Shown here piece after piece: positions 1-5,603 of a stretch of DNA of 7,740 nt. The translations under genes and the position numbers were made by a program. The stretch is from Rhodocyclaceae bacterium (GTDB lineage Bacteria > Pseudomonadota > Gammaproteobacteria > Burkholderiales > Rhodocyclaceae). The notes beneath the pieces are model-generated. The model was not told the DNA's origin, ran no database searches, and saw only the letters and a program-made list of their open reading frames with translations. Numbering within the stretch: the first letter of the stretch is position 1; each line of letters starts with the position of its first letter. The stretch is taken from positions 1 through 7,740 of the forward strand of contig PNJM01000127.1 of assembly GCA_013821865.1 (NCBI GenBank), read 5' to 3'.

Positions 1-1
1 G

Positions 2-388
2 GCCGCGCCGCCGGCGCGCTTCGCCGAACGTCCCAGCCACGCGCACAACCGCCTGATCGCCTCGTCCATGTGCGATCCGGCGTTGCGGCGGGAAATCGCC
101 GGCGAGATCGCGGTGCGCCTGCGCGCCGCCGCCGGCCCGAGTTGCCTGCTGCTTCCCTTGCGCGGCATCGAGGAATGGGATCGCCCCGGCCAGCCGCTGC
201 ATGATCCCGCCGGCCTGGCGGAGATGATTGCCGTCCTGCGCGGCGAAGCCGGAGCGCCCATCGAGTTCATCGAAGTGGACGCGCACATCAACGATCCTGC
301 CTTCTCCGATGCCGCGCTGGCCGTGTTCGATCGCTGGGTGGCCGCCGGCCGCATCGTTTCCGGCGTTGCGGCCGCGACGCCGGCATGA
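2..388 (+). CDS. Tm-1-like ATP-binding / UPF0261 family protein, C-terminal part (5' truncated)
   Basis: Only the last 128 residues are in the window; the frame is already open at base 2 and ends with TGA at 386-388. The visible part resembles the C-terminal domain of the UPF0261/Tm-1-like family. It has an H-N-R segment followed by a helix, then LLLPLRGIEEWDRPGQPLHD (G-x-x-x-x-D-x-x-G-x-P pattern), and near the end an HINDPAF motif, which is the family's usual C-terminal signature. Full-length members are around 400 residues, so the N-terminal nucleotide-binding domain lies upstream of the window. The family is named after the tomato Tm-1 protein; the bacterial role is not established, so no reaction is assigned. 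The stop overlaps the start of the HAD gene (ATGA), suggesting translational coupling. An internal ATG at 68 is not needed as a start because the homology continues upstream of it. Confidence 0.75.
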   Translation, partial: AAPPARFAERPSHAHNRLIASSMCDPALRREIAGEIAVRLRAAAGPSCLLLPLRGIEEWDRPGQPLHDPAGLAEMIAVLRGEAGAPIEFIEVDAHINDPAFSDAALAVFDRWVAAGRIVSGVAAATPA

Positions 389-1047
389 ACCAGGCCCTGG
401 TGCTCGACTTCGGCGGCGTCATCACGCGCACCTTGTTCGAGACGCACGACATCACCGAGGCCGAACTCGGCCTCGCGCCGGGCACCCTGACCTGGCGCGG
501 CCCCTTCGATCCCGACAGCGATCCGCTGTGGCGGGACATGCAGGCCGGCCGCATCTGCGAGCGGGATTACTGGCTGGCGCGCACGCGCGAGGTCGGCCGG
601 CAGGTGGGAGAGACCTGGGAGCGCATGGAAACCCTCGTTACGCGCGCGCGAGGGGCCGATCCGGCATCGGCGATTCGCCCCGAAGCCGTCGCCGCCATAG
701 ACGCGGCCAAGGCCGCCGGCTGCCGCTTGGCGATTCTTTCCAACGAACTGGATCTCTTCTACGGGCGGGAACTGCGCCGGCGCGTCGACGTCCTGCGCCA
801 CTTCGACTGCATCATCGACGCCACCTACACCGGCATCCTCAAGCCCGATCCGCGCGCCTACGCGCTGTGCGTGGAGCAGCTCGGCGTGCCTGCCGCCGCC
901 TGCGTCTTCGTCGATGACCAGCAGCGCAATGTCGACGGCGCCCTGCGCGCCGGCATGCGGGGAGTGTGGTTCGACATCGTTAGGCCGGCCACGTGCTATC
1001 GCCGCGCCCTGAAGATGCTTGGCGTCCCCCTGCCGGCGGCCTTGTAG
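385..1047 (+). CDS. HAD-superfamily hydrolase (HAD-IA, DxGGV type)
   Basis: This 220-residue protein has the four HAD motifs in order. Motif I is D8-F-G-G-V, with the nucleophile Asp8. Motif II is ILSN with Ser119. Motif III is Lys153 in KPDP. Motif IV is VFVDDQQRNVDGA with Asp177/Asp178. The second motif-I Asp of classical phosphatases is replaced by Gly10. This occurs in the YihX-like and epoxide-hydrolase-N-domain-like HAD subfamilies, so the substrate cannot be told from the motif. Residues of about 15-95 form the helical cap. There is no signal peptide, so it is presumably cytoplasmic. The ATG overlaps the preceding stop by 4 bp (ATGA at 385-388) with no strong Shine-Dalgarno sequence, which fits coupled translation. 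It ends 7 bp before the stop of the convergent regulator gene. The family call is firm; the specific function is unknown. Confidence 0.85.
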   Translation: MNQALVLDFGGVITRTLFETHDITEAELGLAPGTLTWRGPFDPDSDPLWRDMQAGRICERDYWLARTREVGRQVGETWERMETLVTRARGADPASAIRPEAVAAIDAAKAAGCRLAILSNELDLFYGRELRRRVDVLRHFDCIIDATYTGILKPDPRAYALCVEQLGVPAAACVFVDDQQRNVDGALRAGMRGVWFDIVRPATCYRRALKMLGVPLPAAL

Positions 1048-1049
1048 TC

Positions 1050-1083
1050 GGTCGTCACACCAGCCGCGCCGGGTGTGACGACC
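1050..1083. terminator. Inverted repeat at the convergent gene junction, possible bidirectional terminator
   Basis: Bases 1050-1061 and 1072-1083 form a perfect 12-bp stem around a 10-nt loop. It starts 2 bases after the HAD stop codon and contains the last codons and stop of the regulator gene on the other strand. The position between convergent genes is what a shared terminator would have. Neither side has a run of T residues after the stem, so it is not a canonical intrinsic terminator; it could be an RNA-stabilising 3' hairpin or simply reduce read-through. Confidence 0.5.
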
Positions 1084-2071
1084 CGCGCAGCGTCTCGGAG
1101 GGCAGTTCGCCGAACATGCGGCGATAGTCGGTGGCGAAATGGCTGAGGTGCCAGAAGCCCCAGCGGGCGGCGATGTCCTGCACCGACTGCCGCGCGATGT
1201 CGGCCGACTTGAGCATCCGGCGCGCGCCGTTCAGGCGCATGGCGCGCAGGTAGCTCACCGGGTTCAACTGCAGCACTTCCTGGAAGCTGTATTGCAGCGT
1301 GCGGCGGCTCACGCCCAGGACGCGGCACAGATCCTCCACGGTCAGCGGTTCTTCCACGTGCTCGCGCATGTAATCCTGCGCGCGCGAGACGATGGCGTGC
1401 CGCGTCGTCGGCGAGGCGGTCGAACGGGCGGGATCGTCGGTGCGACCGACGGCCTTGACCACGCTCGAGAGCAGGGCGTGCTCCAGCCCTTTCTGCATCG
1501 CCGCGTACTGGAGCATCGCCGGCGTGCGCGAAACGGATTCCAGCGCCGTCAGAAGGAAGCCGCGGAACTCGTCCACATGCGCCTTCGTTGCCTGGATCAC
1601 CGGCATGCTGCGCAATTCCTGCTCGATGTCGCGATGTTCGATATCCCGCGTGTAACGCGTCAGTACATCCACCGGCACGGAGACGGCGACGATGTCGAAA
1701 TGTTCCGGCGCGCGGAAATCCAGCTCGTCGCCGCCGCGCATGGTCATGATGGCGTCGGTGGAAATCGGCCGGCCGCAGAAGTAACCCCGGCCTTCCATGG
1801 CGACCGGCACGCCCAGGACGCGGTCGCCGGCCCGCATCAGCCCCTCCTCTTGGACTGACTGATTGGTGATCTCGCGGAAAAGCTGGATGCCGCGGAACCG
1901 TATCTCCATGAAGCGGCCTTCGAACTGCCCCGGCGTGAGCTGTTCGTAGACCTGATCCCAGTCGCGCAGGCAGGCGGCCTGTTCGTCGGCATCGCGTGTC
2001 TCGCGGCGGACCATCGAGTAAAGGGCATTCTCGTCGAAGGGGTCGGGTGAAGGGGCGATTGCGGATTCCAT
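1055..2071 (-). CDS. AraC-family transcriptional regulator, EutR-like
   Basis: This 338-residue protein has an N-terminal sensing domain (about 30-200) and a C-terminal AraC DNA-binding domain with two helix-turn-helix units. The first is about 244-264, LTVEDLCRVLGVSRRTLQYS; the second is about 296-320, with SVQDIAARWGFWHLSHFATD. The N-domain pattern W38..VYEQLTPGQFEG..EI....LFREITN and the C-domain pattern SRRTLQ...RLN..RR...WGFWHL..FATDYR..F.E.PS.TL resemble, from memory, the ethanolamine regulator EutR. The chosen ATG (2069-2071 on the complement) begins where the similarity begins; the frame stays open to about 2680, but that extension would run through the control region and into aauB. 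The ribosome site is weak (AGG about 8 nt upstream). It diverges from the amine dehydrogenase genes, so a role as their amine-responsive activator is inferred from position and family. The true inducer is unknown. Confidence 0.85.
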   Translation of the reverse strand: MESAIAPSPDPFDENALYSMVRRETRDADEQAACLRDWDQVYEQLTPGQFEGRFMEIRFRGIQLFREITNQSVQEEGLMRAGDRVLGVPVAMEGRGYFCGRPISTDAIMTMRGGDELDFRAPEHFDIVAVSVPVDVLTRYTRDIEHRDIEQELRSMPVIQATKAHVDEFRGFLLTALESVSRTPAMLQYAAMQKGLEHALLSSVVKAVGRTDDPARSTASPTTRHAIVSRAQDYMREHVEEPLTVEDLCRVLGVSRRTLQYSFQEVLQLNPVSYLRAMRLNGARRMLKSADIARQSVQDIAARWGFWHLSHFATDYRRMFGELPSETLRGSSHPARLV

Positions 2072-2111
2072 GCCGTTTACCTGGGCGGGCGTCGGGTGAA
2101 CGTGATGTCGC

Positions 2112-2140
2112 AGTAAAGCGGAATGCCGGCTCGATTGCAA
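2112..2140 (-). promoter_or_regulatory. Candidate sigma-70 promoter of the AraC-family regulator
   Basis: Read on the minus strand, TTGCAA (complement of 2135-2140) is followed by exactly 17 bases and then TTTACT (complement of 2112-2117). Each hexamer matches the -35 and -10 consensus at four of six positions. Transcription would begin about 35 bases before the ATG at 2071. The spacing is ideal, but the hexamers are only moderate, so this is a prediction. Confidence 0.4.
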
Positions 2141-2142
2141 GT

Positions 2143-2158
2143 ATTTGCCGACGCAAAT
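2143..2158. promoter_or_regulatory. Perfect palindrome ATTTGC-N4-GCAAAT, candidate operator
   Basis: Two 6-bp arms are exact inverted copies separated by CGAC. The palindrome begins 3 bp beyond the predicted -35 box of the regulator gene (2135-2140), which is itself the palindrome TTGCAA. It lies roughly 65 bp upstream of the possible aauB -10 box. That position suits a regulator controlling both divergent promoters. AraC proteins often bind direct repeats rather than palindromes, so the binding protein could be something else. Confidence 0.35.
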
Positions 2159-2223
2159 GCCGGATGCCCCATTTTTTCGCGCGCCTTGCCGATTTGGGAT
2201 AACAGCCCGGGCGGAACCCTGCC

Positions 2224-2229
2224 TAGAAT
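2224..2229 (+). promoter_or_regulatory. Possible -10 box for the amine dehydrogenase operon
   Basis: TAGAAT differs from TATAAT at one position and lies about 70 bases upstream of the aauB start. No good -35 hexamer is found 16-18 bases upstream (the region there is AACAGC), which would fit a promoter that needs an activator. A weaker alternative is TTGCAC at 2239-2244 with TAAAAC at 2261-2266. The rest of the 228-bp divergent region holds no gene that I can support. Confidence 0.25.
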
Positions 2230-2283
2230 CCGCTCGCATTGCACGCCGCAGCCGCATCAATAAAACCCATATTGCGGCGCAAC

Positions 2284-2295
2284 AAGGAGGAGGAG
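2284..2295 (+). promoter_or_regulatory. Strong ribosome binding site deciding the TTG start of aauB
   Basis: AAGGAGGAGGAG is a long purine-rich match to the anti-Shine-Dalgarno sequence, ending 4 bases before TTG at 2300. There is no ATG or GTG nearby in frame that would keep the signal peptide, so this site fixes the rare TTG start. Confidence 0.7.
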
Positions 2296-2299
2296 CATT

Positions 2300-3445
2300 T
2301 TGACGCGTTTCATCCGCGCGCTGGGCCTGGTGTCCGCCGCCTGTCTGGCATCCGCTGCCTCGGGCGAGCCGAGATACGAAACCCTGTCGGTGGCCAAGTT
2401 GCCAGAGCCGACGCCTCACCGCATCTATCTCTCCGACGTGTCCATCAACCACATCGTGGATGGTCGGCTGCATGTCATCGATGGCGATGCGCTGAAATAC
2501 CTCGGCGTGGTTTCCCTCGGCTACACCGGCAATGCGGCGCTTTCCGTGGACCGCAGGGAACTCTACGTCGCCACCACCTACTACTCGCGCCTGTCGCGCG
2601 GCGAGCGCAGCGACGTGGTGGACATCCACGACCCTCAGACGCTCGAGCACAAGGGCGAGATCGCCATTCCGTCGCGCCATGCCCAGGCACTGCCGTACAA
2701 GGGCCTCACGCGGCCCTCGTCAGACGGCCGCTGGCTGTTCGTGCAGAACGCCACGCCCGCCTCGTCGGTGACGGTGGTGGATCTCAAGGCGCGCAAGTTC
2801 GCCGCGGAGATCCCCACGCCCGGCTGCTGGATCGTCATCCCGTCGCAAACCGCGGGCAACCGCTTCTCCACCCTGTGCGGCGACGGCACCCTGCAGAGCA
2901 TCGTCCTCAACGACAGCGGCGGCTTCAGGTCGCGCGCGCGCAGCGCGCGCTTCTTCGACCCCGACGAGGATCCGGTCTTCGTTCAGACGGACAACATCGG
3001 CGACCGGCATTACTTCGTCTCCTACAAGGGACTGCTGCATACCGCCGATCTCTCCGGCGACGAGCCCAGGCTGGAGGCGCCGTGGGCGCTGGTGGCCGGC
3101 GAGGACGGGCGCAAGGCCTGGCGCCCGAGCGGCTATCAGCTCGTCGCCATCCATCGCAAGACGGGCCGCCTGTTCGTTTCCTTCCATGCCGGCGGCAAGG
3201 AAGGCAGCCACAAGGACCCGGCAAAGGAGATATGGGTCTTCGATCTGGAAAAGAAGAAACGCGTGGCGCGGCTCCCCGGACACAACGCCATCGCCATCGC
3301 GGTCAGCCAGGACGACCAGCCGAAGCTCTTCGCCATCGACGGGCTGAAGATGGGCCTCGCGGTATTCGATGCCGGCGCGAAGCCGCGCTTTCTGAAGCGC
3401 ATGGAACAGATCGGCGAGTCCGCCACGCTGATGGAGCTGCACTGA
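2300..3445 (+). CDS. aauB: Aromatic amine dehydrogenase heavy (alpha) chain
   Basis: This 381-residue periplasmic protein is the seven-bladed beta-propeller subunit of a TTQ amine dehydrogenase. With AauA it oxidises a primary amine to aldehyde and ammonia. A signal peptide covers about residues 1-21 (positive MTRFIR, hydrophobic core, ASA before the likely cut). Family stretches recalled from Alcaligenes faecalis AADH are visible: TYYSRLSRGERSDVV (93-107), VQNATPASS (148-156), the cysteine pair C176 (GCW) and C193 (CGDG), HYFVSYKG (237-244), and HAGGKEGSHKDPAKEIWVFD (296-315). These are closer to AADH than to methylamine dehydrogenase MauB. The start is TTG with a strong ribosome site. The gene abuts aauE, whose GTG follows the TGA directly. 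Length is normal and no key part is missing. Subunit identity is firm; phenylethylamine- or tyramine-type substrates are inferred from the family. Confidence 0.9.
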   Translation: MTRFIRALGLVSAACLASAASGEPRYETLSVAKLPEPTPHRIYLSDVSINHIVDGRLHVIDGDALKYLGVVSLGYTGNAALSVDRRELYVATTYYSRLSRGERSDVVDIHDPQTLEHKGEIAIPSRHAQALPYKGLTRPSSDGRWLFVQNATPASSVTVVDLKARKFAAEIPTPGCWIVIPSQTAGNRFSTLCGDGTLQSIVLNDSGGFRSRARSARFFDPDEDPVFVQTDNIGDRHYFVSYKGLLHTADLSGDEPRLEAPWALVAGEDGRKAWRPSGYQLVAIHRKTGRLFVSFHAGGKEGSHKDPAKEIWVFDLEKKKRVARLPGHNAIAIAVSQDDQPKLFAIDGLKMGLAVFDAGAKPRFLKRMEQIGESATLMELH

Positions 3446-3994
3446 GTGAGCGCGGGACTGACGCTGGATCCGACCCTGCCGCACATGTTTGCCGCGCTCC
3501 TGGCCATCGTGTTCCTCGGCGGCGCCTGGCAGAAGCTGCGCGACGTGGGCACGTTTGTCATGGCAGTAGAACAGTATCGGCTGCTGCCGGTGCCCTGGGT
3601 GCCGGTGGCCGCCCGGGGCTTGCTCGCGGCGGAAGCCGCCGCCGGGCTGCTGCTCCTGCCCATCGCGACGCGGGAGGCGGGCGCCGCGCTTGCGCTGGTC
3701 GTTCTGGCCGTGGCGACGCTGGCGGTCTCGATCAATCTGCTGCGCGGGCGCAGCGCCATCGACTGCGGCTGCGGCGGGCCGGAAGACGGCCAGCATCTCT
3801 CCTGGGGGCTGGTGTTGCGCAACGGGGTTCTGTCGCTTGCGGCGAGCCTGTCGCTTGCGGCGGAGGCTCCGCGCCGGCTGGTCTGGCTGGACGGCCTCAC
3901 CGTGGTGGCGGGAACGCTGGCGCTCTACGGGCTGTATGCCGCGGCCAACCAGCTCATGGCCAACCGGCCGCGGCTGCTGACACTGAAAGGCTGA
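3446..3994 (+). CDS. aauE: MauE-like membrane protein for light-chain maturation
   Basis: This 182-residue integral membrane protein has hydrophobic segments at about 13-30, 54-73, 78-98, 121-139 and 148-168, matching the MauE/DoxX-like membrane architecture. A vicinal C107-G-C109-G-G motif follows the third segment and is typical of MauE. In the methylamine system MauE and MauD are needed for a stable light chain and are thought to act in disulfide formation or transport in the periplasm; the redox role is inferred from the cysteine pair. The GTG start comes immediately after the aauB stop, with GGAG at 3433-3436 as ribosome site, so the genes are probably coupled. The C-terminus NRPRLLTLKG is also MauE-like. 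Confidence 0.88.
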   Translation: MSAGLTLDPTLPHMFAALLAIVFLGGAWQKLRDVGTFVMAVEQYRLLPVPWVPVAARGLLAAEAAAGLLLLPIATREAGAALALVVLAVATLAVSINLLRGRSAIDCGCGGPEDGQHLSWGLVLRNGVLSLAASLSLAAEAPRRLVWLDGLTVVAGTLALYGLYAAANQLMANRPRLLTLKG

Positions 3995-3999
3995 ATCGC

Positions 4000-4608
4000 A
4001 TGATCGACGCACTCGTCATTTCCAATGCCGTGCTCTGGGCCGTGGTGCTGGCACTGCTGGTGGCGGTGTTCGCCCTGGCGCGCCAGGTCGGCATCCTCTA
4101 CGAGCGGGTGGCGCCCATGGGCGCGCTGATGATCGACGCCGGCCCGGCCGTGGGCGAGGCGGCGCCGCGCTTCGATCTGCCCGCGCTGGGCGGCGGCACG
4201 GTTTCCGTCGGCGCGGCGGCGGAGCGCAGCCAGTTGCTCTTCTTCCTGTCGCCCACCTGCCCGGTCTGCAAGAAGCTGCTGCCGATACTCAAGTCCATCG
4301 CCGGCGCCGAGTCCGCCTGGCTGCGCATTGTCTTCGCCAGCGACGGCGAAGCGGAGGAGCACGCCGCCTTCCGCCGCCGTGCCGCGATCGAGGCGTTCCC
4401 CTACCTCCTGTCGGCCGATCTGGGCATGGCCTTCAAGGTGGGCAAGCTGCCCTACGCGGTGCTGCTGGACGAAAACGGCCGTGTGCGCGCCAAAGGGCTG
4501 GTGAACTCCCGCGAACAGCTGGAAAGCCTGTTCACCGCCAAGGAAATGAACGTGGCGTCGGTGCAGGACTTCGTCGGCGGCCATGCCGGACAAGGAACGA
4601 GAACATGA
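4000..4608 (+). CDS. aauD: MauD-like thioredoxin-fold disulfide maturation protein
   Basis: This 202-residue membrane-anchored protein has one N-terminal transmembrane segment (about 6-27), a linker with GEAAPRFDLPALGGG typical of peroxiredoxin/TlpA-like folds, and a thioredoxin active site C87-P-V-C90 in LSPTCPVCKKLLP. The cis-proline is P151 (KLPYAVLLDENG). The ending GLVNSREQLESLF (167-179) is a recognisable MauD feature. It should face the periplasm and help form or shuffle the disulfides of the light chain encoded next. The frame is open far upstream, but the ATG at 4000 has AAAGG at 3986-3990 and starts the anchor correctly. The stop overlaps the aauA start (ATGA, 4605-4608). Confidence 0.9.
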   Translation: MIDALVISNAVLWAVVLALLVAVFALARQVGILYERVAPMGALMIDAGPAVGEAAPRFDLPALGGGTVSVGAAAERSQLLFFLSPTCPVCKKLLPILKSIAGAESAWLRIVFASDGEAEEHAAFRRRAAIEAFPYLLSADLGMAFKVGKLPYAVLLDENGRVRAKGLVNSREQLESLFTAKEMNVASVQDFVGGHAGQGTRT

Positions 4609-5135
4609 AGTGGCTTGACGATTTCTTCGAGCAGTCCAGCCGCCGCGCGGCGCAGCGGGTGTCGCGGCGCAGCGCCCTGGCCGGCATCGGCCGGCTGCTG
4701 GTCGGCGTCGCCTTCACGCTGCCGGTGCTGCCCTTCGACCGCGTGGCGCGGCTGGCCGAGGCGGCGGAGGGGAAAAGGAAAAAGGAGCCGGACGAGTCCC
4801 AGTGCGAGTACTGGCGCTACTGCGCGCTGGACGGCTTCCTGTGCTCCTGCTGCGGCGGTTCGCTGTCCTCCTGCCCGCCGGGAACGGAGGCCTCGAAGGT
4901 GGCCTGGATCGGCACCTGCCGCAACCCAAAGGACGGCAAGGACTACCTCGTCAGCTACAACGACTGCTGCGGCAAGACGTCCTGCGGCCGCTGCCTGTGC
5001 AACTTCAATCTCGGCGAACGGCCCGCCTACAGGATGGGACTGCACAACGACATCAACTGGTGCATGGCTAATACCAGCACCATGTTCCATTGCACCACCG
5101 CGGTGCTGATCGGACTGGCGGAGAAACAGTCTTGA
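4605..5135 (+). CDS. aauA: Aromatic amine dehydrogenase light (beta) chain, TTQ precursor
   Basis: This 176-residue catalytic subunit carries the cofactor precursors. The two tryptophans that cross-link into TTQ are W101 (AWIGTC) and W152 (NDINWC), 51 residues apart as in known MADH and AADH. Aligned with A. faecalis AADH from memory, the catalytic Asp and Thr are D120 (SYNDCCG) and T164 (FHCTT), and D76 (ALDG) is also conserved. The mature part has 14 cysteines. C83 and C127 are absent from Paracoccus MADH but present in AADH, which supports the AADH call. The leader (about 1-54) has a twin-arginine motif S20-R21-R22, a hydrophobic stretch (24-42) and a likely cut near AEAAEG. The start overlaps the aauD stop, with AAGGA at 4592-4596. 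The stop overlaps the next start. Confidence 0.93.
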   Translation: MKWLDDFFEQSSRRAAQRVSRRSALAGIGRLLVGVAFTLPVLPFDRVARLAEAAEGKRKKEPDESQCEYWRYCALDGFLCSCCGGSLSSCPPGTEASKVAWIGTCRNPKDGKDYLVSYNDCCGKTSCGRCLCNFNLGERPAYRMGLHNDINWCMANTSTMFHCTTAVLIGLAEKQS

Positions 5136-5566
5136 GGCGTGCGCTGGCAGTCTGCATTGCGCTGGCCGCGGCGACGGCGGCCTGGGCCCAGGAGCGCGGC
5201 GCCGCCCTGTTCGAACAGCACTGCGCCGTCTGCCATCAGCAAAAAGGCGAGGGGATTCCCGGCTTCGCGCCCCGGCTCGCCGGCACGCTGGCCGAGCGCG
5301 CGAAGACGGAGAACGGCCGCAGTTATCTGGCGCAGCTGGTGGTGAGCGGCATGATGGGCCCCATCGTTTCCGGCGGCGAGAAATTCAACGACGCCATGCC
5401 GCCGTTCGCCAGCCTGGCCGACGAGGACATCGCCGCGGTGGTGGGCCATGTGCTCACGACGCTGAACCAGGTGCCGGCCGAAAACACCATTACGGCACAG
5501 GATGTCGCGGCCGCGCGCAAGCGGGCCCTGCCGCCGAACGAAGTACGCCGCCTGCGCGAGCAGTAG
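5132..5566 (+). CDS. Small periplasmic monohaem cytochrome c
   Basis: This 144-residue protein has a cleavable signal peptide (MRRALAV...AWA, cut after about A19), a haem-binding C31-A-V-C34-H35 near the mature N-terminus, and a likely axial Met89 in AMPPF; it is a class I monohaem cytochrome. The TTG at 5132 overlaps the aauA stop (TTGA) and is preceded by GGAG at 5120-5123. An upstream in-frame ATG at 5090 lies inside aauA and would put a charged, non-hydrophobic stretch before the signal peptide, so it is less likely. The described A. faecalis aau cluster also has a monohaem cytochrome gene (orf-2) after aauA. A role in passing electrons from the enzyme towards the respiratory chain is inferred. 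The C-terminal tail after about 115 is polar and outside the haem fold. Confidence 0.88.
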   Translation: MRRALAVCIALAAATAAWAQERGAALFEQHCAVCHQQKGEGIPGFAPRLAGTLAERAKTENGRSYLAQLVVSGMMGPIVSGGEKFNDAMPPFASLADEDIAAVVGHVLTTLNQVPAENTITAQDVAAARKRALPPNEVRRLREQ

Positions 5567-5589
5567 GCGCCTGCCGACAAGCATTCCAC

Positions 5590-5597
5590 AGGAGGAG
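5590..5597 (+). promoter_or_regulatory. Strong ribosome binding site of the DUF1329 gene
   Basis: AGGAGGAG lies 6 bases before the ATG at 5604 in the 37-bp gap after the cytochrome gene. I see no terminator hairpin with a T tract in this gap, so transcription from the aau genes probably continues. Confidence 0.6.
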
Positions 5598-5603
5598 AAC
5601 CGG

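Noticed and set aside
2122..2163. Direct repeat AATGCCGG (2122-2129 and 2156-2163) as regulator half-sites
   Set aside because: The same 8-mer occurs in reverse complement inside aauB coding sequence (3004-3011) and before the DUF1302 gene (6980-6987), so chance occurrence in GC-rich DNA is likely.
2231..2250. Sigma-54 promoter suggested by TTGCAC
   Set aside because: No GG element is found at the required distance upstream of the GC element.
2072..2680. N-terminal extension of the AraC-family regulator
   Set aside because: The frame is open, but similarity to EutR-like proteins begins near the ATG at 2071, and the extension would overlap the control region and the start of aauB.
2932..2950. 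GC-alternating palindrome within aauB
   Set aside because: It encodes Arg/Ala/Ser codons in a normally conserved region and is explained by codon use; nothing suggests a functional hairpin.
2239..3999. Long plus-strand open frame running into aauD from far upstream
   Set aside because: It is out of frame with aauB and aauE, which match known families throughout. The translated stretch is arginine/alanine-rich with no family features. The real aauD starts at 4000.
2720..4012. 430-residue open frame on the minus strand opposite aauB and aauE
   Set aside because: It is antisense to two well-supported genes, with low-complexity Arg/Gln/Ala-rich content and no motif.
2300..5135. Calling the enzyme methylamine dehydrogenase (mauB/mauA)
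   Set aside because: The heavy-chain blocks and the light-chain segments FLCSCCGG, CCGKTSCGRC and HNDINWCMAN match AADH rather than MADH. No mau accessory genes or amicyanin are present.
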